A DNA stretch of 64,000 nucleotides from contig OY759262.1 of NCBI GenBank assembly GCA_963662155.1, positions 16,260,282-16,324,281 on the forward strand, in the 5' to 3' direction. The position numbers were made by a program, and so were the translations under genes. The DNA is from Lamellibrachia columna (taxonomy: Eukaryota; Annelida; Polychaeta; Sabellida; Siboglinidae). Below are positions 1-8,274 of this stretch, one piece after another; positions within the stretch are counted from its first letter, which is position 1; every line of letters starts with the position of its first letter. The notes beneath the pieces are model-generated. The model searched no databases and was not told where the DNA came from. It was given only the letters and a program-made list of their open reading frames with translations.

Positions 1-3000
1 CTCTACCTCAATCTGCACGGGACGCATTATTCCTACATCCAGGATAGACGCAAGTACTGTCACTCGTACAGATGTCGGAAGTGCGGTGACTCGTTGTGGA
101 AAGACGCATGGCATCTACGCAACCACGAGAGCACGTGTACGGGGGGTGTGCGCCGAGTCTATCCTGGTGGCGTGTACCATTCGACTCCATCGGTGTTCGA
201 ACGTCTGGCAGACGAGAACATCCGAGTGGCCGAAGCGTTGCAGTACTATCCGTACCGAGCCACCTTCGACTTCGAGTGTTGGTTCGACACCGAACACCTT
301 CCGGCGGACAGTGCCCAGGTTCACTGGGTTGCGCGTCACGTCCCGTTGAGCGTCAGCGTGGCATCCAACGTACCCGGACACGAACAGGTGACATGCATCG
401 TCACGGACGGAGACGTCAACAAGTTGGTGAGCACCATGATGACTGTCCTACAAGCGATGAGTGAGGCCGCGTACGACAAGATCAAAGACTCGTACGATCA
501 TGTGCTGGAACAACTCGCAGAAGAGGTGACGAAATGGGACGCACGGGAGGAGGCTGCACGGGACGCAGCTGCACGGGAGGCCGGCGAGAAGAAAGGGCGA
601 GCGGCAACCAATCCGTACAAAACGCTGATGGGACAAATGTATGGATGGATGCGTCAGTTACCCGTCATCGGGTTCAATTCGGGGAAGTATGATCTCAATG
701 CCATCAAACAGTTCCTCATACCGTACTTCCTGACGACTTCAAAGACCGACGTGGAACAGGACGAGGCCGCGGACGAGAGGGAGCAGGAGGGCAACAGGAA
801 AGTCGAGACCGACGGCATCGGGTCAATGTTCGTAATCAAACGCAACAACACTTTCATGTGTCTTTCGACGGATCAGCTGAAATTCGTAGACATGATCAAC
901 TACATAGCCCCCGGGTTCAGCTACGACAAGTATCTGAAAGCGTACGGATGCGAGGTGACGAAAGGTCATTTCCCTTACGAGTACATGGACAGGCTGGAGA
1001 GACTCGACGACACCGCACTTCCACCGAAAGAGGCCTTCTTCAGTCGACTGAAGAACGAAGGGATTTCAGACGAGGATTACGCCAGTTGTCAGGAGGCCTG
1101 GCGCGTCAATGGCATGACGACGTTGCGCGACTTTCTCGTCTGGTACAACAACAGGGACGTGGTTCCCTTTCTACAGGCCATCGACAGACAGTTCGCGTTC
1201 TATCGACAACGGGGAATAGACATGTTCAAGCAAGGTATCAGCGTACCCGGTCTGACCCTGCTATACCTGTTCAACGACCTGCCAGAGAAGACCTACTTTA
1301 CCATCTTCAACGAGAAGAACAAAGACCTGCACGACCTCGTCAAAGCGAACATTGTAGGCGGGCCTTCGATCATCTTTCATCGCTATCACGAGAAAGGGGT
1401 CACCACGCTACGTCGGAACGAGTACGGAGAGGCGGCTCGTTCCTGTCGAGCGATCGTCGGATACGATGCGAACGCACTGTACCTGTGGTCGCTCATGCAG
1501 GACATGCCTATGGGATGGTACACGCGACGACGAGCGGAGAAGGACTTCCGCCCCGAATCGCCGCAGCTGTACGGACAGATGGCCGGAGAATGGTTGACGT
1601 GGGAATCCGAACGCACGGGACGGTCCATACGGCATCAGATCAACGGACGAGAGAAGCGCATAGGCAAACATCGGGTGGACGGATGGTGCAGCGAGACGAA
1701 GACGGCTTATCAGTTCCAAGGTTGCTTTTTTCACGGTTGCTCGTGCAACCGAGAGGAGGTGAACGCCGTCAACGGGAAACCCATGGCGCAACTGCTCGCC
1801 GAGACCCGAAAGACCACCGCCTACCTACGACACTTTGTCACGGTCGTCGAGTTGTGGGAATGCGAGTGGAAGGAGATGAGACGAACACCGGCCGTACGCA
1901 AGTGTGTGGATGCAGCATTTCCCCGACGTCGACACGTGCAATGGACGATGACGTCACAACAGATCCTGCACGGAGTGCGTGCCGGAACCGTGTTCGGCAT
2001 GATCGAGTGCGACGTACGCGTACCGGAAGCGTTGCGCGCGCACTTTGCCGAGATGCAGCCCGTGTTCAAGAACATCGGTATGCAACGGGAGGATCTCGGT
2101 GTGTTCATGCGCCGATACGCCGAAGAGCACGACATAATGAAGACTCCGCGTCGCATGCTCGTGGGTAGTTATTGCGGCGACAAGATACTGCTCGCAACGC
2201 CACTGCTGCGATGGTATCTGGACCACGGTCTCGAGGTGCTGCACGTGTACCAGGTCGTCGAATACGATCCCGTTCCGTGTTTCCGGCGGTTCGGCGATGC
2301 AGTGTCCAAGGCCCGACGCGAGGGCGACGTTCACCGAGACAGGACCATCATCGCGGACACCATGAAGTTGCTGGGGAACTCGGGCTACGGAAAGACCATC
2401 ACCAACGTCGACCGACATCGTGACGTCAGCTACTGCACGGAGAAGGCGGCATCGCTCCTCGTCAACGATAAACGATTCCGTCAACTCGACATGGTCGTCG
2501 ACGACGCGTACGAGATAGAACTGAACAAGAAGACCGTCAAGTACACCCTACCCGTACACGTGGGATTCTTCGTTCTGCAGTACGCCAAGTTGCGCATGTT
2601 GCAGTTCTATTACGATTTCATCGTCAGGTACGTGGAGCGCCCTCTGTTCGAGTACTGCGAGATGGATACGGATAGTGCCTATTTAGCTTTGGCCGCCGAG
2701 TCCGTCGACGACCTCGTGACCCCGACACTGCGAGACCATTATTTCCGCCATCGGTCGGAATGGCTGCCGTCCGAATGTTGCGACGACCATCGGAACGACT
2801 ACGTGCGCTGTCGTCTCGCCAATAGACCGTGGGTCGGCGACGAGGCGTGCTGCAAGGCGCGCAGAGCGTTCGACAAGAGGACGCCGGGTCTGTTCAAGGT
2901 CGAGTGGTCCGGTGCGGGGTTCGTGGGGTTGTGTAGCAAGACGTACTACTGTTTCGGCGCCACCGACAAGTACAGCACCAAAGGGCTGAGCAAACGGCAC

Positions 3001-3192
3001 AACACCATAGACAAGGACGCGTTCCTGGAGGTGCTCACCAACCGTCGGAGCGGAGGCGGTTCGAACCGGGGTTTCCGGGTGCATAACTCCACCGTCATGA
3101 CGTACGTGCAGAATCGGGATGCACTCACCTTCTTTTACGCCAAACGCGTGGTGCACGAGGACGGGGTGACCACGGGTCCGGTGGACGTATAG
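1..3192 (+). CDS. polB: Protein-primed family B DNA polymerase, 5'-truncated by window
   Basis: The frame is open from base 1, giving 1,063 C-terminal residues; unit 2 shows the full protein has 1,501. It begins just before a C2H2/C2HC-like finger (CRKCGDSLWKDAWHLRNH). Exonuclease motifs follow (FDFECWF, GFNSGKYD, YNNRDV), then polymerase motifs A (YDANALYLW), B (KLLGNSGYGK) and C (EMDTDSAYL). All catalytic acidic residues are present and there is no internal stop. It would replicate the element's linear DNA from a protein primer. A start at base 94 is only an internal methionine. Confidence 0.93.
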   Translation, partial: LYLNLHGTHYSYIQDRRKYCHSYRCRKCGDSLWKDAWHLRNHESTCTGGVRRVYPGGVYHSTPSVFERLADENIRVAEALQYYPYRATFDFECWFDTEHLPADSAQVHWVARHVPLSVSVASNVPGHEQVTCIVTDGDVNKLVSTMMTVLQAMSEAAYDKIKDSYDHVLEQLAEEVTKWDAREEAARDAAAREAGEKKGRAATNPYKTLMGQMYGWMRQLPVIGFNSGKYDLNAIKQFLIPYFLTTSKTDVEQDEAADEREQEGNRKVETDGIGSMFVIKRNNTFMCLSTDQLKFVDMINYIAPGFSYDKYLKAYGCEVTKGHFPYEYMDRLERLDDTALPPKEAFFSRLKNEGISDEDYASCQEAWRVNGMTTLRDFLVWYNNRDVVPFLQAIDRQFAFYRQRGIDMFKQGISVPGLTLLYLFNDLPEKTYFTIFNEKNKDLHDLVKANIVGGPSIIFHRYHEKGVTTLRRNEYGEAARSCRAIVGYDANALYLWSLMQDMPMGWYTRRRAEKDFRPESPQLYGQMAGEWLTWESERTGRSIRHQINGREKRIGKHRVDGWCSETKTAYQFQGCFFHGCSCNREEVNAVNGKPMAQLLAETRKTTAYLRHFVTVVELWECEWKEMRRTPAVRKCVDAAFPRRRHVQWTMTSQQILHGVRAGTVFGMIECDVRVPEALRAHFAEMQPVFKNIGMQREDLGVFMRRYAEEHDIMKTPRRMLVGSYCGDKILLATPLLRWYLDHGLEVLHVYQVVEYDPVPCFRRFGDAVSKARREGDVHRDRTIIADTMKLLGNSGYGKTITNVDRHRDVSYCTEKAASLLVNDKRFRQLDMVVDDAYEIELNKKTVKYTLPVHVGFFVLQYAKLRMLQFYYDFIVRYVERPLFEYCEMDTDSAYLALAAESVDDLVTPTLRDHYFRHRSEWLPSECCDDHRNDYVRCRLANRPWVGDEACCKARRAFDKRTPGLFKVEWSGAGFVGLCSKTYYCFGATDKYSTKGLSKRHNTIDKDAFLEVLTNRRSGGGSNRGFRVHNSTVMTYVQNRDALTFFYAKRVVHEDGVTTGPVDV

Positions 3193-3203
3193 TAGAAAAG
3201 GCG

Positions 3204-3860
3204 ATGCACGCTGCACTCGTTTCACACGCAATCATGGATGCGCGATGGAAACACCCCTTCACGTGCATCGTCGCCGGACCGACGGGGTGCGGCAAGAGTA
3301 CTTTCGTGACGCGTATGTTGCGTCACGCCGCTGCGATGATCGATCCACCGCCCCAGCAGATCACGTGGTGTTACGGAGAATGGCAAGAGGCTTACGCAAC
3401 GACGGAATTGGGTCACGTGCGATTCGAGGAAGGGTTACCGACTGCGGCCATGTTCGATCCGACAACGAGGAACCTCATCGTCATAGACGATCTCATGGCA
3501 GAAACGGACGAACGGGTCACGACCTTGTTCACTAAAAAAAGTCACCACAGGAACACGTCCGTGCTGTATCTCGTACAGAACCTGTTCCCTAAAAACAAGG
3601 AGAGTCGCACCATCAGTCTGAATTCGCAGTACATGGTGGTGTTCAAGAATCCACGTGACTCATCGCAGATGGCGACCTTGGCTCGGCAGATGTATCCGGG
3701 ACGCGGCAAGTTCGTGCAAGCGGCGTTTAAAGACGCCACGGCGGTACCGTACGGTTATCTGTTGGTCGATCTCAAACAGGACACGCCCGAGGACATGCGT
3801 CTGCGTACGGCCATCTTTCCAGACGACGGTGTTCAGTACGTGTACTTGCCGAAGGTATAA
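3204..3860 (+). CDS. A32-like/FtsK-HerA type DNA packaging ATPase
   Basis: This 218-residue protein has a Walker A motif GPTGCGKST (residues 25-33) and a Walker B strand NLIVIDD ending in two aspartates (95-96). The small size and motif spacing fit the genome-packaging ATPases of Polintons, adintoviruses and related dsDNA viruses, which pump DNA into the capsid. It starts 12 nt after the PolB stop. A second methionine 10 codons in (MDARWKHPF) is an alternative start. Unit 2 carries an almost identical copy. Confidence 0.88.
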   Translation: MHAALVSHAIMDARWKHPFTCIVAGPTGCGKSTFVTRMLRHAAAMIDPPPQQITWCYGEWQEAYATTELGHVRFEEGLPTAAMFDPTTRNLIVIDDLMAETDERVTTLFTKKSHHRNTSVLYLVQNLFPKNKESRTISLNSQYMVVFKNPRDSSQMATLARQMYPGRGKFVQAAFKDATAVPYGYLLVDLKQDTPEDMRLRTAIFPDDGVQYVYLPKV

Positions 3861-3897
3861 AACGACCGAGTGTGTGGATAGTCTCTTCATTCGCATC

Positions 3898-4269
3898 ATG
3901 TCTGCCCGGGTGAAGAGACACATCGTGTGCATACAGGCCCTGGCCAGAGTCAAGAACAACAAAATTAAAAAAGGCATCATCGCCAACGCCGACGCCGATC
4001 TGCTGTGTGCACTAGCCGAGTGTGCATACAACATACTAACAAAAAACATTCCATTGTCCCCTTTACAGAGGCAACGATTGAATGAATACAGGACGAGGTT
4101 ACGCGCGTTGGCTAATAGACGAACGCCAGCTGCCAGGAGAAGACGTCTACTGCTGCAACCACAGGTTGGTGAGGGACAGAGCGGCGGTTTCCTATCGGCC
4201 TTCCTAGCACCGTTGGCCAGTTCGGTCTTGCTACCCTTGCTCCGAGAGGTGCTGATGAACAAAAGGTAG
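3898..4269 (+). CDS. Small basic protein with hydrophobic C-terminus, probable virion component
   Basis: I place the start at the ATG at 3,898, which gives 123 aa; the frame is open further upstream but that part overlaps the ATPase in another frame. The N-terminal half is Lys/Arg-rich (VKRHIVCIQALARVKNNKIK), the middle has a run of arginines, and the C-terminus is a Gly/Leu/Ala segment (GGFLSAFLAPLASSVLLPLL) able to form a membrane-active helix. Its place between ATPase and structural genes suggests a core or membrane-lytic virion protein. I do not recognise a named family. Confidence 0.75.
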   Translation: MSARVKRHIVCIQALARVKNNKIKKGIIANADADLLCALAECAYNILTKNIPLSPLQRQRLNEYRTRLRALANRRTPAARRRRLLLQPQVGEGQSGGFLSAFLAPLASSVLLPLLREVLMNKR

Positions 4270-4273
4270 ATAC

Positions 4274-5062
4274 ATGGAGCACGCACGCAAGATGGCCTTG
4301 GTGGACCCGCGACTGTTGGACACGCTTCGGTCACCCCCACCCCCACTCGCGACCGACACCTTAGGCAGGAAGGTGCAAGCCCTCGATGACGAGATGAAGA
4401 CCATCCTGGATAGAACGGACCTAGACGACGGGACCAAGGTGACCCTGTATAATCAGGTGTTGCAGCGTTACAACGTCTTGGCCGATAAACGCATCAAGGA
4501 ACCGCTACGCGTGGTCACGGTGAACGAGTCGGAGGTGGCGTCGGAGTCGGGGTCGGCGGGTGCAGTCCGCGCTCCTATTAGCGGACTGGAGGCCACCGTC
4601 TTGGCCACCGTTCCCAAGACCATGCGGGCCAAGGCCAGCCGTTTGATGGAGCATCTCAAGAGAGATGTCGAGTGGACCGCTCGCGGCGAACTGATACACG
4701 AGGGCGCGCCGGTTGTCGGAAGTAACGTGGTGGATCTCGTTAACGATCTGTTGCATAAGAGAAAGACCGCTCCGACGGGTTGGCAGCCTTTCGCACGACA
4801 ACTCCGTGCCATCAACCTACCCATGACGTTGGTCGGCAACGTCTCCAGGAGAGCCTACATACGTCCGGGGCCGTCGATCTCTCCCTCTCGTCGGTCACGT
4901 ACTCCTCTGCGTGCTGCTGCTGCTGCTGCAGGTAGTGCACGAAGATCGCTAAGTTGGACACCCCTCGCCCGTCAGAGCCGTCGAATGGAACATACCATGC
5001 CCACCCCACCCCCCGAATCACGCAAGGCTCTGTCGTCATTGGCTGGTTGGGACAACCTATAG
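4274..5062 (+). CDS. Conserved 262-aa element protein, function unknown
   Basis: It starts 5 nt after the previous stop. The N-terminal half reads as a helical, charged domain (LDDEMKTILDRTDLDDGTK, then YNQVLQRYNVLA); the centre has WQPFARQLRAINLPMTLVG; the C-terminal 60 residues are Pro/Ser/Arg-rich and probably disordered. A GCT/CTG run near 4,910-4,927 gives an alanine stretch that is shorter in unit 2 (259 aa). Conservation of the helical half between units, with a variable tail, suggests a structural or scaffolding role, but this is inference. Its last ~25 codons are repeated in the following small gene. Confidence 0.75.
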   Translation: MEHARKMALVDPRLLDTLRSPPPPLATDTLGRKVQALDDEMKTILDRTDLDDGTKVTLYNQVLQRYNVLADKRIKEPLRVVTVNESEVASESGSAGAVRAPISGLEATVLATVPKTMRAKASRLMEHLKRDVEWTARGELIHEGAPVVGSNVVDLVNDLLHKRKTAPTGWQPFARQLRAINLPMTLVGNVSRRAYIRPGPSISPSRRSRTPLRAAAAAAGSARRSLSWTPLARQSRRMEHTMPTPPPESRKALSSLAGWDNL

Positions 5063-5098
5063 GATGGTACGCTGCGTGTCCGTAGCACAGTGTTCGTC

Positions 5099-5350
5099 AT
5101 GTCGCCCGATCCACAGGACCTCGTGTACCGTTCCATCGTCGGTGCGATATTTATCAGTGGACTTTACATGATGGCTCACGGTATACTCCAAAGTTTTATG
5201 CTACAGGAGTTATCCGAACCTCCATCGCTCGTCGAATGGAACATTCCTTGTCCACCCACCCACCCTCCCCCCCGCATCACGCAAGGCTTCGCCGTCGTCG
5301 TCATTGGTTGGATGGAAGAACGTATAAGGTGGTACGACGCGTCTCCGTAG
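5099..5350 (+). pseudogene. Small membrane protein gene with frameshifted C-terminus
   Basis: The ATG at 5,099 opens an 83-codon frame beginning MSPDPQDLVYRSIVGAIF, with one hydrophobic segment (about residues 13-32). Unit 2 has the same gene with 73 codons. The two agree to the proline run and then diverge, because unit 1 has seven C in the homopolymer near 5,267-5,273 and unit 2 has six. The unit 2 ending (SSLAGWNNV) resembles the ending of the 262-aa protein just upstream, so unit 1 probably carries the broken tail. Confidence 0.55.
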
Positions 5351-5355
5351 CAGTC

Positions 5356-5490
5356 ATGCTCATCGATCCACAGGACACGTACCGATCCATCGTCGCTGCG
5401 CTATTGTTCGAAGGACTTACCGTGCTGGGAGACGTTGCAGCAGACATTCTTATACAACAGCTGTTATTCCGACTATGGTTACTCCGCTAG
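5356..5490 (+). CDS. 44-aa hydrophobic protein, paralogue of the preceding small gene
   Basis: The N-terminus MLIDPQDTYRSIVAALLF matches the PQD-x-YRSIV-A pattern of the gene at 5,099, so the two are tandem duplicates. The remainder is a hydrophobic helix (LTVLGDVAADILIQQLLF). The same frame is kept in unit 2 with one amino-acid change, which argues that it is coding. Its end overlaps the next ORF by 16 nt. Function is unknown; a small membrane or membrane-active virion peptide is possible. Confidence 0.5.
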   Translation: MLIDPQDTYRSIVAALLFEGLTVLGDVAADILIQQLLFRLWLLR

Positions 5491-5636
5491 ATCGTTGTTG
5501 TTCCACCGCTGTCATTGTGGGTGTCATAGTGTGCGTCCTAATACACGTCGGCGTGCTCCTCGTCATTCGTCAGCAGTGGGAATCCGAAGTCAACGTCACC
5601 GCCCCCGTCAACACATCGATCCTCCACCTCTTTTGA
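5475..5636 (+). CDS. 53-aa single-pass membrane protein
   Basis: An ORF that overlaps the previous gene at its 5' end and shares TGATG with the integrase start at its 3' end. It has a short polar N-terminus with paired cysteines, a strong transmembrane segment (VIVGVIVCVLIHVGVLLVI), then a polar tail with N-V-T and N-T-S, both N-glycosylation sequons. The frame and the membrane segment are kept in unit 2. The role is unknown; topology suggests a type III or tail-out membrane peptide. Confidence 0.55.
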   Translation: MVTPLDRCCSTAVIVGVIVCVLIHVGVLLVIRQQWESEVNVTAPVNTSILHLF

Positions 5637-6703
5637 TGGCTCAGAGGGGAGAACGCTCCTTGAGCGAGGTCTACTTCGATCCCACGAAGGTAGGCAGTTA
5701 TGGCGGCGTCGATGGCTTGCGACGCGTCACGCGCCTGCCACAGAAGACCGTCAAGGCATGGTTGTCGGCACAGGACGCCTACACCTTACACAAACCAGCG
5801 AGACGTCATTTCAAGAGACGACAAGTCATCGTGGGTGGTATGCATCAGCAGTGGCAGGCCGATCTCGTGGACATGTCGAAGGTCAAACGCGTCAACGACG
5901 GTATGGCCTTTCTCCTCACGATGATCGACGTCTTCTCGAAAGTGGCCTGGTGTGTTCCCATGAAGAACAAGTCCGCGGCGTCGTTGGTGGCAGCGCTGCA
6001 ATCCACGTTCGTCGACGTTTGCCCCCTGACCTTGCAGACGGATCAAGGCAGAGAATTTCGGAACAAATCCGTTCAGGCGCTATTGAAGCGTTACGACATC
6101 CATTACTTCTACACGCACAACGCGGAGACGAAGGCAGCCGTCGTGGAACGGTTCAACCGAACGTTGAAGACGCGCATGTGGCGCTACTTCACGAAACACC
6201 AGACGTGGCGGTACGTCGACATCCTTCCGGACTTGATGCGATCGTATAACAACGCCCGCCACCGCATGATCGGTATGGCTCCGTCACAGGTGAATGCACA
6301 GAACCAAGAAGAGGTGTGGCAACGTCTGTACGGTCACGACGGTAAGGGCGTGCCCAAGTTGCACGTGTCGGATCGCGTGCGTGTCAGCAAGTACAAACGC
6401 ACGTTCGAAAAGGGCTACGAGACGAACTGGAGCGAAGAGTTGTTCACGGTACACGAGGTTCACCCCTCCGACCCACCCGTGTATCGCTTGCGGGACGATC
6501 TCGGCGAAGTGCTGGAGGGTACCTTCTACGAACTGGAGCTGCAGAAGGTGACGGTACCCTTTGATAAGGTGTACCGTGTTGAAGCGGTACTGAAACGCCG
6601 TACGGTTGGTAAACGTAAGGAAGCTTTGGTGAAATGGTTCGGCTATGGCTCCTACTACAACAGCTGGATCGATGCCAAGGGACTCGTCAACTATAAAGCC
6701 TAG
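5636..6703 (+). CDS. Retroviral-type integrase with C-terminal chromodomain
   Basis: Starting at the ATG that overlaps the preceding stop gives 355 aa. The catalytic core carries the DDE triad at D76 (QADLVDM), D136 (LQTDQGREF) and E171 (VVERFNRTLK). The last ~55 residues (VYRVEAVLKRR ... LVKWFGYGSYYNSW) are a chromodomain-like fold that would bind methylated histone tails and steer insertion. This integrase class is diagnostic for Maverick/Polinton and adintoviruses. It is the most conserved gene between the units, with about ten substitutions seen by eye. Confidence 0.95.
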   Translation: MAQRGERSLSEVYFDPTKVGSYGGVDGLRRVTRLPQKTVKAWLSAQDAYTLHKPARRHFKRRQVIVGGMHQQWQADLVDMSKVKRVNDGMAFLLTMIDVFSKVAWCVPMKNKSAASLVAALQSTFVDVCPLTLQTDQGREFRNKSVQALLKRYDIHYFYTHNAETKAAVVERFNRTLKTRMWRYFTKHQTWRYVDILPDLMRSYNNARHRMIGMAPSQVNAQNQEEVWQRLYGHDGKGVPKLHVSDRVRVSKYKRTFEKGYETNWSEELFTVHEVHPSDPPVYRLRDDLGEVLEGTFYELELQKVTVPFDKVYRVEAVLKRRTVGKRKEALVKWFGYGSYYNSWIDAKGLVNYKA

Positions 6704-6733
6704 CCGCGCACATGACGACACTGCATTCGAGGA

Positions 6734-7054
6734 ATGACACACGACGCGACACCACCACCACCACCGACCTGCCTCACCACCATCGACGAGGAGGAGGATA
6801 AGGAGCAGGGCGCGGATTGTACTGACGCTGTACCGAACGAGCCAGACAGCACTCCCTGGCATATTTTCGGTACCGCGTGTCCCAAAGAGGAGATCGTGTT
6901 TCTGTGTCAGGTCGTCGTCCTGTACACGGTCATTCTGATCAGCATTTACAACCTGACGACAGGTCGCGGCGATTCTAATCTGTGGACGGCTCTGTTGAGT
7001 AGTTCGTTGGGTTACCTACTGCCCAATCCCACGTTGAGACGCCATGGCGACTGA
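6734..7054 (+). CDS. 106-aa membrane protein of the element
   Basis: The N-terminal third is Pro/Thr/acidic and low-complexity. It is followed by WHIFGTACPKEEIVFLCQ, a transmembrane segment (VVVLYTVILISIYNL) and a second hydrophobic stretch ending GYLLPNPTLRR. The C-terminal two thirds are almost unchanged in unit 2 while the N-terminal repeat length varies. It overlaps the following capsid gene by 11 nt. A protein of this shape recurs in such elements, but I know no assigned function. Confidence 0.7.
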   Translation: MTHDATPPPPPTCLTTIDEEEDKEQGADCTDAVPNEPDSTPWHIFGTACPKEEIVFLCQVVVLYTVILISIYNLTTGRGDSNLWTALLSSSLGYLLPNPTLRRHGD

Positions 7055-8150
7055 TTTCTACATGACGCTGCCTAGCAACGCTTCCATGAAGATGCACCCC
7101 GACAACACCTTGACCCATTACGTCACGGCCTTGCCCCAACGCATCGATCTTACCGGCGAGTGGGAGTGTGGGTTGGCCGAGGTCCAGTATCCGCACACCT
7201 GGTACAACGTCACGGATACCGACGTCTGGTTCTTCCTCAACACGATCGATGCTACGGACTCGTCCATACGTTCGAAGTTGCCGTGTGGGTATTACGACGA
7301 TCCGTTTACGTTGCTGTATCACGTCAACAAGGGACTGTCCAATATGCGGACGTATGAGACACAGGCTCAGATCAGTTATAGTACCGTCACTCAGAAAATG
7401 ACGTTACACATGACGGCGAACACCATGTTCACCATACCGTACCACAGCGCGGTGGCGACCTTGTTGGGATTCCGCGGACCCGTAGCCAGCCCGGCGGAGT
7501 CGGGTGTGTCGTCTCCCATCCTCCCCATCGACACCCGCCATCCCGACTCGTCGTACCCCTTCCACATCGAGGCCGACGATGTGGTGAACCTGACGCAGGG
7601 GTTCGACACCCTCTACATCTACACGGACGTCGTGGAGTCGCGTATAGTGGGCGACGCTCTCGCACCTCTGTTGCGCGCCGTTCCGATCAGCGGACGTAAC
7701 GGCGACAGGGTGTCCGCTCGTTTCACCAACGTGCACTACGTACCGCTGTTGCGCTCGAACTTCGACTCGATAGAGGTGGATATAAGGAACGACATGGGTC
7801 GACGCGTGCCATTCGAATCCGGTAGAGTGACGGTGCGCTTCATTTTCGTCGACGCAAGCCCGGACTGTTCTGATGAATTACAACGATTATTACGCGCGCC
7901 AGGCTGGCGGTGCGCTGCCCTACTTCGCCGGTGCGCAATACCAGCGAGGTCACGGACTGGGCAGTCTGTTCGGCAGTCTGTTGCGCAGCGCCATGCCGCT
8001 CATCAAGAGAGGTGCCGTGGCGTTGGGCAGGGGAGCGTTGAAGACCGGCGTTCGCATAGCCGGCGACGTCTTATCGGGTCAGAACATAAAAACGGCTGCC
8101 AAAAGACGCGTCACCGACGCCATCGGCAGTATTCGAGCCCCTCCTGGTAA
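7044..8150 (+). CDS. Penton-like minor capsid protein; open frame overruns next gene
   Basis: The first ~270 codons look like the single-jelly-roll minor capsid (penton) protein of Polintons: MATDFYMTLPSNAS at the start, the block WECGLAEVQYPHTW, and a C-terminal strand region FDSIEVDIRNDMGRR. The frame then stays open for about 90 more codons across the next gene, giving Arg-rich sequence that is probably not natural protein. No stop was found near the start of the next gene in this frame, so the true C-terminus is unclear. Unit 2 is truncated earlier. Confidence 0.75.
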   Translation: MATDFYMTLPSNASMKMHPDNTLTHYVTALPQRIDLTGEWECGLAEVQYPHTWYNVTDTDVWFFLNTIDATDSSIRSKLPCGYYDDPFTLLYHVNKGLSNMRTYETQAQISYSTVTQKMTLHMTANTMFTIPYHSAVATLLGFRGPVASPAESGVSSPILPIDTRHPDSSYPFHIEADDVVNLTQGFDTLYIYTDVVESRIVGDALAPLLRAVPISGRNGDRVSARFTNVHYVPLLRSNFDSIEVDIRNDMGRRVPFESGRVTVRFIFVDASPDCSDELQRLLRAPGWRCAALLRRCAIPARSRTGQSVRQSVAQRHAAHQERCRGVGQGSVEDRRSHSRRRLIGSEHKNGCQKTRHRRHRQYSSPSW

Positions 8151-8274
8151 ACGTATAAAACGAACGGCCGCAAAGGCGACATTCACTGCAGTCAAGCGCC
8201 GCCGCAAGAAAAGGACGTCCCCGAAACGCGCTGCCGACATATTCGACGACGACAAAGATGGCGTTCGTGCATAG
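7873..8274 (+). CDS. Basic, membrane-active core-like protein (pVI/pX-like)
   Basis: 133 aa beginning MNYNDYYARQAGG. It holds an amphipathic Gly/Leu segment (GHGLGSLFGSLLRSAMPL) and a Lys/Arg-rich C-terminal third (KRRRKKRTSPKR), and ends with an acidic tail. Adenovirus pVI and pX combine the same properties: a capsid-internal, DNA-binding, membrane-lytic peptide precursor. A Gly-Gly or Gly-Ala pair near the N-terminus could be processed by the element's adenain-like protease. It overlaps the MCP start by 17 nt. Confidence 0.7.
   Translation: MNYNDYYARQAGGALPYFAGAQYQRGHGLGSLFGSLLRSAMPLIKRGAVALGRGALKTGVRIAGDVLSGQNIKTAAKRRVTDAIGSIRAPPGKRIKRTAAKATFTAVKRRRKKRTSPKRAADIFDDDKDGVRA

Noticed and set aside
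858..2168. 436-codon plus-strand ORF inside PolB
   Set aside because: Arg-rich, low-quality translation in a shifted frame of an intact polymerase; the same happens in unit 2 but with a different length, so it is a shadow frame.
1954..3231. Long minus-strand ORFs opposite PolB
   Set aside because: They mirror the codon bias of the plus-strand gene and have no motif of their own.
3655..3897. N-terminal extension of the small basic protein frame
   Set aside because: It overlaps the ATPase end and is a shadow of it; the ATG at 3,898 is shared by both units.
7870..8150. C-terminal ~90 residues of the unit 1 penton-like frame as real protein
   Set aside because: They overlap the conserved basic protein in another frame and have shadow-type Arg-rich composition; unit 2 lacks them.
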